49,424 nt of DNA from Clostridia bacterium (GTDB lineage: Bacteria > Bacillota_A > Clostridia > Christensenellales > Aristaeellaceae), in assembly GCA_017464225.1 (NCBI GenBank), contig JAFUDW010000197.1, positions 1 through 49,424 on the forward strand, read 5' to 3'. Positions 42,786 through 49,424 of this stretch are shown in pieces; positions within the stretch are counted from its first letter, which is position 1, and the number at the start of each line of letters is the position of its first letter. The notes beneath the pieces are model-generated. The model did no database searches, was not told the DNA's origin, and saw only the letters and a program-made list of their open reading frames with translations. The position numbers and the translations under genes are program-made.

Positions 42786-44495
42786 TTATTCGTAATTTAT
42801 TTCAAAGGGCGGCGTTCCCAGCTCCTCCACCAGCGGCTCCATGTCCCGGCTGATGGTAACGCTTTCCAGCATCGGCAGCAGGAGCAGCGGATGCAAACTT
42901 TTGACCGGCACGGCAGCCATCCGCAATCGTCTGAGCCCGCTGTGCACCGTGATGGGCGTCAGATCGCTCACCGCCGTATGCGCAATCTCCAGATCCTCCA
43001 GCTGGGTGATGTCCTTCAAATCCTCCAGCGTGGTCAGGCCAGACCAGGCCAGGCTGAGGGACCGGATGCTCTTGTGTCCCAGATAGCGATAGCTTTCCGT
43101 GGGATTGGCGATATCCAGGTAGTTAAAATTGCCCAGCTGCCCGATGACGGCGGGATCATAGCTGCGCACGCCGCACAGATCCAGATAGATGAGGCCTGGG
43201 CACTGCACCAGAGGCGAAATATCCCGGACGGGATTATCGTTGATGCCCACATAGGTGAGGCGATCCAAGCCCGCCAGTACGGAGATATCCTGGATGTAAT
43301 TGTGCTTGAATTCCACCTTGTTCAGCATTTTCAGCCCGGCCAGGGCGGAAATGTCGGCCAATTCCTGGGCCGCCACGCAGGCCTGCTCCAGATTGGGCAG
43401 CTGCGCCAAATCCGCCAGATCCTTCATATCACCCCGCGTGGGCCTGCCGTCCGCGTACCACTGATTGACCGCCGCGTAAAAGGCGTCCGCGTTCCCATAG
43501 GCGGCGTCGGCCACGATATAAATGCCCTTTACCCGGGCCAGCAGATCCCGGGTGACGGGCTCCTTCTCCCCCAGTCCCAGGTTAAGCCGCGCCGCCTCCG
43601 CCACCAGGGGGCTAGCAAAGGTGACCCGCTTCGCGTTTTTGAGAGCGTTTGGCAGGATGCAAAGCCCCAGCAGAATCATGACCGCCATGGCCGCCGCGAT
43701 CCCCCGGAACGTGCGCCTGCGCCGATGGGAAAGGGCGTTCTGCAGCGCCTGTTTGGCCTGAGCCGCGGAAGCGTAGCGATGCTGCGGATCGAAGGCCGTC
43801 ATGCGCCGAAGCGCCTTTTCCAGGGGCGTGCCCGCGGTTTGAACCGGCTCGGCCTCTCCGCGCAGCAGCCAGTGCAGCACCACGCCCAGGCTGTAAAGAT
43901 CGGAGCGGGCGTCTGTCTGGGCATAGCCGTACTGCTCGGGCGGCGCAAAGCCCCGCGTGCCAAATACAATTGTATCGGTTTCCTTTTTCGACTCGCTGCG
44001 GGAGATGCCAAAATCAATCAGCACGGGGCTGCCATCCTCCCGGATGATGATATTTTGCGGCTTTACGTCCCGGTGAATAATGGGTGGTTCCGCACTATGC
44101 AGCGCCTGCAGCTGGTCGCACAGGCAGACACCGATCTCCACGATCTCCGCTTCGCTGAAGCTTCGCCCCGCCGCCTCGGCCGCCAGCGTTTCACCTGCCA
44201 CATACTGATGCAGGACGCAGCGCATCTGATCGTTTTTGTATTCGCCCAGGAAACGCGGCAAAGGCGGCATGTTCAGTTTCCGCAGCGCCTCCGGCTCGGA
44301 CTGATCATACAGCGGATACCCGGCGAAAAAGCACTTGACCGTCGCCAACGCGCCATCCGCGCGGCTGCGGGCCAACAGTGTGGCAATGCCCGGAGCGCCG
44401 GAAAAAAGCTCCAACAGCTCATAGGCTTTTGTTAATTCCCGCGGGTATTCCGCTTCATCGGGAAGTGTCAGCCCGTTTTTTTCCTTTTCATCCAT
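42786..44495 (-). CDS. Membrane Ser/Thr kinase with extracellular leucine-rich repeats (569 aa)
   Basis: The N-terminal kinase domain (about 20-255) has Lys54, HRDVKPQN 141-148, DFGISRS 161-167 and GTRGFAPPEQYGYAQ; the glycine-rich loop is poorly kept. One membrane helix lies at about 264-283. The outer part carries leucine-rich repeats with the DISxL/DLTPI signature (ELADISALAGLKMLNKVEFKHN, IQDISVLAGLDRLTYVGINDN, VRDISPLVQCPGLIYLDL, VSDLTPITVHSGLRRLRM). This is a receptor-kinase layout: outside LRR sensor, inside kinase. It starts immediately after the HTH gene stop, with no gap. Confidence 0.9.
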   Translation of the reverse strand: MDEKEKNGLTLPDEAEYPRELTKAYELLELFSGAPGIATLLARSRADGALATVKCFFAGYPLYDQSEPEALRKLNMPPLPRFLGEYKNDQMRCVLHQYVAGETLAAEAAGRSFSEAEIVEIGVCLCDQLQALHSAEPPIIHRDVKPQNIIIREDGSPVLIDFGISRSESKKETDTIVFGTRGFAPPEQYGYAQTDARSDLYSLGVVLHWLLRGEAEPVQTAGTPLEKALRRMTAFDPQHRYASAAQAKQALQNALSHRRRRTFRGIAAAMAVMILLGLCILPNALKNAKRVTFASPLVAEAARLNLGLGEKEPVTRDLLARVKGIYIVADAAYGNADAFYAAVNQWYADGRPTRGDMKDLADLAQLPNLEQACVAAQELADISALAGLKMLNKVEFKHNYIQDISVLAGLDRLTYVGINDNPVRDISPLVQCPGLIYLDLCGVRSYDPAVIGQLGNFNYLDIANPTESYRYLGHKSIRSLSLAWSGLTTLEDLKDITQLEDLEIAHTAVSDLTPITVHSGLRRLRMAAVPVKSLHPLLLLPMLESVTISRDMEPLVEELGTPPFEINYE

Positions 44496-44933
44496 TCAGC
44501 TCGCCTCCCCCAGTAGCAGCAGGCCGTGCTGGTTCAGCAGCTCCTGCGTGGTCATCATATCATACCCATTCTTCAGGCAGAAGATCAGCGCGGCGTCCCG
44601 CTTGAGCCGGGGATACAGCGGGCTTTTTCCGGCAGCCTGCAGCATCTGCTGGGTTTCCTCCACCGTCAGCCCCATGCCGACAGCCAGCTGCAGCACCTTG
44701 TCCCGGGAGGGCCGCCGGGTGCCGTTGAACAGCTGATGGCCGTAGGTGCGGTCGATCTGGGCGCAGAAAATCACACGCTCGGGGATCAGTGACCGCTGAT
44801 CGCAGAAAGTGGCAAGCAGCGCGCAAAAATCATGGGGCTGCAAATTCTGCTCGTTACGCTGAAAAAAGGAATCCAGATTTTTGGTTTTGAATATTCTTTT
44901 GAGCAATGAATCAGTGCTTACTTTGTCCTGCAT
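44496..44933 (-). CDS. Small helix-turn-helix-like protein, first gene of the kinase operon (145 aa)
   Basis: Start 44933 is set by AAAGGGGGAC upstream of the ATG; a longer frame to 45053 would run through the promoter. The middle, GHQLFNGTRRPSRDKVLQLAVGMGLTVEETQQMLQAAGKSPLYPR, has the spacing of an XRE-type helix-turn-helix, as in repressors that choose by a helical reading head. The rest is helical. It may regulate the operon or serve as a kinase partner or substrate, since its stop abuts the LRR kinase start. Confidence 0.75.
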   Translation of the reverse strand: MQDKVSTDSLLKRIFKTKNLDSFFQRNEQNLQPHDFCALLATFCDQRSLIPERVIFCAQIDRTYGHQLFNGTRRPSRDKVLQLAVGMGLTVEETQQMLQAAGKSPLYPRLKRDAALIFCLKNGYDMMTTQELLNQHGLLLLGEAS

Positions 44934-45005
44934 ATCGAGTCCCCCTTTTGCATGATCAGCCCAATTTGTCCGACGACGGTCCGGAGGAGCGCTGGAATAT
45001 TGTCT

Positions 45006-45034
45006 ATTATACTGTTTATTGTATGATTCAGCAA
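45006..45034 (-). promoter_or_regulatory. Sigma-70-type promoter of the kinase operon
   Basis: On the minus strand TTGCTG (45034-45029), a 17-base spacer and a perfect TATAAT (45011-45006) form a strong promoter. Transcription should begin near 44999, leaving a leader of about 65 bases before the HTH gene ATG at 44933. Confidence 0.8.
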
Positions 45035-45330
45035 GAATGCAGTTTGCATACATCGTTTGACGGCGGCAGATTATATTTCGCGTAGAAATCCACAGGATAG
45101 ACCGAAGGGAGTATCATTCGGTTCTGACCACTCGTTTTGAATAATATGGGAAATTCATCGTTCGTCTCAATGCAAATTTACAAGGTGTTTTTGAAATTGT
45201 CAACGATTATGCTGTAGTCATAAGCATCAAAAGTTAAAAAACAGAATGAAAATGATAACAAACCGATTACTCTCTCCTTCATCAAAAAACGTTCTCGAAT
45301 GTCCCCAAATGTCCTGAAATACCCACACAT
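45035..45330. other. AT-rich intergenic region without recognisable genes
   Basis: About 300 bases between the kinase-operon promoter and the mobile-element segment. I see no supported gene; its base composition is lower in GC than either side. The right end contains the TGTC-type repeats belonging to the first promoter-hairpin unit (AATGTCC twice and CATGTCAAGG between 45298 and 45337). Confidence 0.5.
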
Positions 45331-45338
45331 GTCAAGGG

Positions 45339-45407
45339 CTTGACGTGGTATAATGTATCCTGTGAAAATCTATGGAAGCATCAGCCGATAAAACGACTGG
45401 TGCTTTT
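45339..45407 (+). promoter_or_regulatory. Promoter-hairpin unit A
   Basis: CTTGACGTGGTATAATGTATCCTG places a TATAAT at 45349-45354; about 22 bases later AAGCATCAG (45376-45384) pairs with CTGGTGCTT (45397-45405), followed by T residues. The same design recurs at 45551 and 47259. No convincing gene follows before unit B, so the product may be only a short RNA. Confidence 0.6.
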
Positions 45408-45479
45408 CCATTGCGCTTGTCACAGCGCAGCATGATAACGCTTGCGGAATTCATTTTACATTCTACGGGGTTACATTTT

Positions 45480-45600
45480 AACTCAAAAGACACCCTAACC
45501 ACACTGCAAAGACACCCTAAAGACACCTTGAGGGCACCCGGCATCCGTGGTAAAATGTATCATGTAAAAGTGAGAGCATCAGCAACGCTGGTGCTTTTTT
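45480..45600 (+). promoter_or_regulatory. Promoter-hairpin unit B with AGACACC repeats
   Basis: Three AGACACC copies (about 45487, 45511 and 45521) and GGGCACCC precede a TAAAAT (45551-45556) and a hairpin AGCATCAGC (45575-45583) with GCTGGTGCT (45587-45595) and six T residues. It lies upstream of the AntA/AntB fragment. Spacing from -10 to hairpin matches units A and C. Confidence 0.6.
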
Positions 45601-45692
45601 CCCTTTGACAAAATTCCAACGTCATTCCTCGCTTCCAAGCATGGCCGCGCAGCCACTTGGCAGGCTGACAGAAAGAAGAAGAACTGAACGAT

Positions 45693-45932
45693 ATGATTAA
45701 CCTGTCCATCATTGAAACAGATGATGCTGGTGAGCGTCGGGTTTCCGGTCGTCGGCTTCATAAGCTGCTGCGGGTTGCGACTCCATATACCATGTGTTTT
45801 CCGCGCATGTGTGATTACGGATTCGTTGAAAATACTGACTTTTGGACGGATCACAAAAAAGTGATCCGTGCCGACGGAACACAGATGCCGCAGCAAGTTG
45901 CGGACTACATGCTTTCGATTGATATGGCAAAA
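45693..45932 (+). pseudogene. AntA/AntB-type anti-repressor, N-terminal fragment
   Basis: The first 80 codons encode VSGRRLHKLLRVATPYTMCFPRMCDYGFVENTDFW and DYMLSIDMAK, the AntA/AntB domain of phage and mobile-element anti-repressors. After MAK the family sequence stops and the frame continues into DNA antisense to the next gene. The rest of the gene was therefore lost at a junction near 45932. Confidence 0.7.
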
Positions 45933-46042
45933 CGAAGTGCTTTCTTTATCCTCTTTGGCAGAACACTCCAGCCGCATTCCTTGTCTTCACATGCTATATC
46001 AGCCCGCATCCAATATAGAGACATCGACCATAACGCGGCCAA

Positions 46043-47104
46043 TCATGCCCACGGGTATTTTACCACCTGCTCCGAAAAATCCGTCCAGTCCAGCACGCCG
46101 TCCTTTTGCAGCCGTCCCAGTGCGATGCAAGGGAGAACATTTGCGCTTTTTGCCAATCGCTCCACATCTGACCAGTCAATCCTTCTGCGCGTGGATTGGA
46201 GAAAATCCCGATATCGATTGGTTGAAATCAGCATTTCTTTGGCGAATTCATCTGCTGTGGCATCGTTATTCCCTTGCGAGAAATCGAAATCCACATAAAA
46301 AAGATGGCCCAAATGAAGATGTATCATGTGGTACAGCTCATGGAAAAGCGTATGCCAGAACGTATCGGCCCGCTGATGCGGCACGGTCATACAGAAAATC
46401 AGCTTTTGATCGTTTGTTACTTTTATAAACGCGCGAACCGGAGCACCATGAAAAGCTGGCACCATCCGAAACGCAATACCGCATTCCGCGAACAGTTTTT
46501 TCAGTTCGGAGTAGATATCGTTTGGATCAGAGAACATGATCGCTCGGATCTCATGCCTTTTCATATAAGGCAGGCTGTTGTCAAATTGGGCAGTGATCTT
46601 GTCAAGCGGTGTTTCTATTTCACACATGCGCTGCCAGGCAAATAAAACATAAGGATTAGCCCGCTCGTTGGAAGCAAGCCGCGCGCGGTAATCGGCATAA
46701 AAACTGATTTCAGGGATGGCCGTCAAATTGCTGACGCGAAGCAGCCTGCGCAGCTGCATGACCATGGCAGCGTCGCTGCATTCATTTTTCAGTTCGCCAT
46801 GCTCGACAAAATGCGCGATCATTTCCTGCAACGGCTCCAAGACTGCAATTTCCTGGGGAGCAATGCAACTTTCTTCTTTGATACGCAGCTGCTCTTCATC
46901 GTATTCCGCTTGCAGCTTCAACCAGAAGGAAGCGTCCTCAAAAACATAGCCCAGCTTCTGCGCAAAAGCGACCGTGATGCCTTTCTGCCCATTAACGACG
47001 GTACAGATATGCTTTTCGGTTACGCCGGTTCTCTTCGCCAGCTCGCTGCGATGCATGCGTGCTTCTTTCAATTTCTGATTCAAGATGCTGCCGGGATGCG
47101 TCAT
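46043..47104 (-). CDS. HTH (XRE/HigA-like) protein fused to ImmA/IrrE metallopeptidase domain (353 aa)
   Basis: The N terminus is a HigA-type helix-turn-helix (HPGSILNQKLKEARMHRSELAKRTGVTEKHICTVVNGQKGI). The C-terminal half has the ImmA/IrrE zinc-peptidase signature HELYHMIHLHLGH plus a DATADEFAKEMLI helix with the third ligand region. ImmA-type proteases cleave repressors of mobile elements, and HigA-type proteins repress their own operons; this fusion is often annotated as an antitoxin or addiction-module protein. Start 47104 is preferred because GGAG then lies 9 bases upstream; ATG at 47110 is possible. No HigB-type toxin gene adjoins it. Confidence 0.88.
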   Translation of the reverse strand: MTHPGSILNQKLKEARMHRSELAKRTGVTEKHICTVVNGQKGITVAFAQKLGYVFEDASFWLKLQAEYDEEQLRIKEESCIAPQEIAVLEPLQEMIAHFVEHGELKNECSDAAMVMQLRRLLRVSNLTAIPEISFYADYRARLASNERANPYVLFAWQRMCEIETPLDKITAQFDNSLPYMKRHEIRAIMFSDPNDIYSELKKLFAECGIAFRMVPAFHGAPVRAFIKVTNDQKLIFCMTVPHQRADTFWHTLFHELYHMIHLHLGHLFYVDFDFSQGNNDATADEFAKEMLISTNRYRDFLQSTRRRIDWSDVERLAKSANVLPCIALGRLQKDGVLDWTDFSEQVVKYPWA

Positions 47105-47229
47105 ATACATCAGCTCCTTCTATTCAATCATAGAGCACAGAGAACCGATTGTCAATCAATTCTTTACCGAAATGGTAAACATGATTTATAAACGCAGTTA
47201 CCGCATAACATGAAAAATTGTCAGCAAAT

Positions 47230-47309
47230 GTCACCTTACTGTCACCCCCTTGACATGATATAATGTAAACTGTGAAAGAATGGGCACTGGCAATTACGCC
47301 GGTGCTTTT
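47230..47309 (+). promoter_or_regulatory. Promoter-hairpin unit C upstream of mobC
   Basis: TGTCA repeats (47219-47246, ATTGTCAGC, AATGTCACC, CTGTCACCC) precede CTTGACATGATATAATG (TATAAT 47259-47264). GCACTGGC (47284-47291) pairs with GCCGGTGC (47298-47305), followed by TTTTCTTTT. As with units A and B, the hairpin sits right after the presumed start of transcription, so it can attenuate mobC expression. Repeats at this place could also belong to oriT. Confidence 0.65.
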
Positions 47310-47345
47310 CTTTTACCCATCGGATACCAGAGAAGGAGGAAGCGC

Positions 47346-47690
47346 ATGAACGAAAACCAGAAACGCACCATCCACTACAGTTTCAAAGCTACACCGGAGG
47401 AGGATGAGATCATTCAAAAAAAGATGGAGCTGGCCGGAATCAAAAATCAGTCTGCATTCATCCGGCGCATTGTTCTGGGAGGATTGATTCTTCGTCTGGA
47501 TCTGCCGGAACTAAAAAACGCAACGCGCCTCATGGGCAGCCTGTCCAACAACGTGAATCAGATTGCCCGGCGGCTGCATGAAGGCGGATCGATTTATGAA
47601 ACGGAGGTGGACGACATTGTGGAAAGACAAAAGCAGTTACAGGATACGTTGGATAAAATCCTTACCAGCCTGGATCGGATAAGACGATAA
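47346..47690 (+). CDS. mobC: Plasmid/ICE mobilization protein MobC
   Basis: The 114-residue relaxosome accessory protein binds near oriT and helps the relaxase. It has the family's ribbon-helix-helix-like N terminus (HYSFKATPEEDEIIQKKMELAGIKNQSAFIRRIVLGG) and the MGSLSNNVNQIARRLHEGGSIYETEVDDI motif of the bacterial MobC domain. AAGGAGGAAGCGC precedes the ATG at 47346. It is followed after 76 bases by the relaxase, the order seen in Tn1549-like elements. Confidence 0.92.
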   Translation: MNENQKRTIHYSFKATPEEDEIIQKKMELAGIKNQSAFIRRIVLGGLILRLDLPELKNATRLMGSLSNNVNQIARRLHEGGSIYETEVDDIVERQKQLQDTLDKILTSLDRIRR

Positions 47691-47766
47691 GCAGGCATCA
47701 TCATTTACCATTGCGGCGGTTTGCATAGAGCAGATCGCCGTTTTCTTATGTCAAAAAGGAGGAGCC

Positions 47767-49206
47767 ATGGCGACCACAACCATCATGTCCGTTCATGTCA
47801 ACAAAGGAAAAACGCCGAAGCAGTGCGTGGCAGCGCAGCTGAATTACATCATGAATCCTGAAAAGACCAACGACGGCGCGCTCATTTCATCGCATGCCTG
47901 CATGCCGGAAACGGCAGTCAATGAGTTCATGCTGTACCGGCAGGAGTATCTGGAAAACACAGGCAGGGAAAACGAAAATGAAGTTTTGGTCTATCACGTC
48001 CGTCAGGCTTTCAAGCCGGATGAGATCACGCCGGAGGAAGCAAACGAAATCGGAAAGGAGCTGGCATCCCGGTTGACCGACGATCAGTTCGCCTATGTCG
48101 TTGCGACGCACATCGACAAACATCATGTGCATAACCACATTGTGATTTGTGCCACGGCGCTGGACTGCCAGCACAAATATCGGGATGTGAAACGCAGCGG
48201 CAAGGATCTGGCACAGCTCAGCGATGCGATCTGTGAGGAACATCAGCTTTCGGTCATTCGTGATCCGCAGAACAAAACTGTTTCTTATGACAAATGGCAG
48301 GGAAATCAGCGGCGATTCACTCATCGGGATGAACTGCGAATGATCATTGATACCGCGTTGCGGATGCAGCCGGACGGCTTTGATGCGTTGATGCAGCTGC
48401 TGGAAGAGGCCGGCTGTTTCATCAAGCGCGGCGCGCAAATCAGCATCAAGCCACCGGAGGGTGAACGGTATATCCGGCTTGATACCCTCGGCCCGGAATA
48501 CGATGAAGCATCTTTGCGCCGGACGCTGGCTCGTGATCATGTGCACATTCCGAAAATCCCACGGGGAGATTTTTCTGAAAGTCAGATCAAACGGCTGGTT
48601 GATATTGAAGCAAAGCTTCGCGCCGGCAAAGGGAAAGGTTATCAGGTATGGGCCGAACGAAACAACATCGATGCGAAAGCACAGATGGTGATCTTCCTGA
48701 AAGAGCATCAGATCGGTTCGCTGGAAGAGTTGAACGATCAGATTCAGAAACTGACCGATCAGCAAAAAGAATTGAAAACCTCTATCCGGGAAAATCAAAA
48801 CCGAATGAAGGAGATCAACCGACAGCGGCAAGCGATTCGGGATTACAGCCGGACGAAAGAGATTTATACCCAGTATCGGGAATCCGGCTGGTCGGTGAAA
48901 TTCTATCAGGACCATCGGCAGGAGATCGAAGATTACAAAATGGCCCAGGCGGTCTACTCATCTCTCGCTGGAAAGATGCCGACGCTGAAAGAGCTGACGG
49001 CGGAATACGACAGCTTGAAGGAGCAGAAAGAAACCGATCAGGCAGCGCTCGACGAGCTGAAACCAAAGCTGACTGACCTCAAACACATCCGATATAACTA
49101 CGAAATTCTGGAACGGGACGGCGCACCAAATAGTCACCAACATGTCATACCAAAAGATCACCACTACGATGAATACGGTGTCAACCACAATGACGAATCC
49201 CGCTGA
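47767..49206 (+). CDS. Relaxase of the MobA/VirD2 (MOBP-type) family (479 aa)
   Basis: The enzyme nicks oriT and leads the DNA strand into a recipient during mobilisation. The N terminus has the relaxase fold with AQLNYIMNPEKT, and the metal-binding three-histidine motif THIDKHHVHNHIVI at about 116-129. The middle (about 280-330) and a long coiled coil (EELNDQIQKLTDQQKELKTSIRENQNRMKEINRQ region) complete the protein, with the family's usual length. AAAGGAGGAGCC precedes the ATG. No transfer apparatus is seen, so it may depend on another element. Confidence 0.93.
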   Translation: MATTTIMSVHVNKGKTPKQCVAAQLNYIMNPEKTNDGALISSHACMPETAVNEFMLYRQEYLENTGRENENEVLVYHVRQAFKPDEITPEEANEIGKELASRLTDDQFAYVVATHIDKHHVHNHIVICATALDCQHKYRDVKRSGKDLAQLSDAICEEHQLSVIRDPQNKTVSYDKWQGNQRRFTHRDELRMIIDTALRMQPDGFDALMQLLEEAGCFIKRGAQISIKPPEGERYIRLDTLGPEYDEASLRRTLARDHVHIPKIPRGDFSESQIKRLVDIEAKLRAGKGKGYQVWAERNNIDAKAQMVIFLKEHQIGSLEELNDQIQKLTDQQKELKTSIRENQNRMKEINRQRQAIRDYSRTKEIYTQYRESGWSVKFYQDHRQEIEDYKMAQAVYSSLAGKMPTLKELTAEYDSLKEQKETDQAALDELKPKLTDLKHIRYNYEILERDGAPNSHQHVIPKDHHYDEYGVNHNDESR

Positions 49207-49240
49207 TTCGCAAAACAACCACAGCGCTTGCGCTGGTAAA

Positions 49241-49326
49241 AGGGCTTGGGGGGCTTTGAGCGCCAGGAAAATGATCCGGTGGATCATTTTCAGCGAAAAG
49301 CGGGCCGGCAGGCCCCGGAGTGCCCC
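49241..49326. repeat. GC-rich intergenic repeat with hairpin, copy 2
   Basis: It begins 35 bases after the relaxase stop. AAAATGATCC (49268-49277) pairs perfectly with GGATCATTTT (49281-49290) around a 3-base loop, then CAGCGAAAAGCGGGCCGGCAGG forms a second small stem. The blocks match copy 1 at 97-256, with different but still complementary stem bases. The AAAA...TTTT ends make it a plausible bidirectional terminator. Confidence 0.65.
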
Positions 49327-49424
49327 AACAAGCAAAGTGCAAAAGGTGCTACCTTTGCCCTGCTTGCTACTATTCTATTCGGCCTTTTTCTCATATGAAT
49401 CGTACCCCAAATTTCCGCGCAGGA

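Noticed and set aside
30026..44933. Type VI or other contractile secretion locus
   Set aside because: Kinase, phosphatase, FHA and Clp-like genes are present, but no sheath, tube, baseplate or spike gene is in the window.
45298..45530. CRISPR array
   Set aside because: The TGTC and GACACC repeats are short, irregularly spaced and lack uniform spacers; no cas genes are present.
45372..45608. Small plus-strand frame between promoter-hairpin units A and B
   Set aside because: It has no ribosome binding site, covers the repeats and hairpins, and resembles no protein.

Overview
The window looks like chromosomal DNA from an anaerobic, gut- or rumen-type Bacillota (class Clostridia). The basis is: nearly every start has a strong AGGAGG-type ribosome binding site; the coding regions are GC-rich and tightly packed; and the gene families (Gram-positive-style mannan utilisation genes without SusC/D, TnpV, Tn1549-like MobC and relaxase) are common in that class. 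A finer placement (for example near Christensenellales/Aristaeella) is only a guess.

Region 1 (about 0.3-22.7 kb) is a beta-mannan/galactomannan utilisation locus. On the minus strand lie an AraC-type regulator, a GH27 alpha-galactosidase and a coupled small zinc-binding-type protein. On the plus strand follow a secreted GH26 beta-mannanase, a very large (995 aa) solute-binding protein with duplicated carbohydrate-binding-like modules, two permeases, an NHL/TPR protein, a Yip1-like membrane protein, a DUF5696-type protein, a second permease pair, a secreted protein with three near-identical 120-residue repeats, and a second solute-binding protein. The locus ends with a complete intracellular set: GH130_2 mannooligosaccharide phosphorylase, cellobiose/mannobiose 2-epimerase and GH130_1 mannosylglucose phosphorylase. 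Together they degalactosylate, cut, import and phosphorolyse mannan. No ABC ATPase is encoded, so a shared housekeeping one is expected.

Region 2 (22.7-30.0 kb) is a patchwork of mobile and accessory DNA bounded by two direct repeats that look like the 3' end of a tRNA-Ser gene, i.e. attachment-site scars. It holds a LysR regulator divergent from a Tat-exported flavoprotein reductase plus two-cluster ferredoxin, an AlbA_2/Schlafen-type ATP-binding regulator flanked by two TnpV-like genes, and the C-terminal remnant of a tannase/esterase-like hydrolase. Two nearly identical palindromes bracket the flavoprotein operon.

Region 3 (30.0-45.0 kb, minus strand) is the most unusual part and the best candidate for an undescribed system. 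A promoter at 45.0 kb drives an HTH protein and a membrane Ser/Thr kinase with leucine-rich repeats. After a terminator and a second promoter come a membrane protein with a Clp_N-like domain, an FHA/zinc-ribbon/kinase protein, a PP2C phosphatase, a kinase with TPR and large sensor-like C-terminal region, a 1152-residue hybrid protease (Clp_N, ClpB-type AAA+, receiver-like domain, FtsH-type AAA+, M41 protease, no membrane segment), and five small paralogous proteins that nearly all begin MGLF. It looks like a phosphothreonine-controlled proteolysis device; its target is unknown.

Region 4 (45.0-49.4 kb) is mobilisable-element DNA: three copies of a promoter-plus-hairpin unit with TGTC-type repeats upstream, an AntA/AntB anti-repressor fragment, an orphan HTH-ImmA/IrrE protein, MobC and a MobA/VirD2-type relaxase. 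A GC-rich repeat with a covarying hairpin occurs near both ends of the window.
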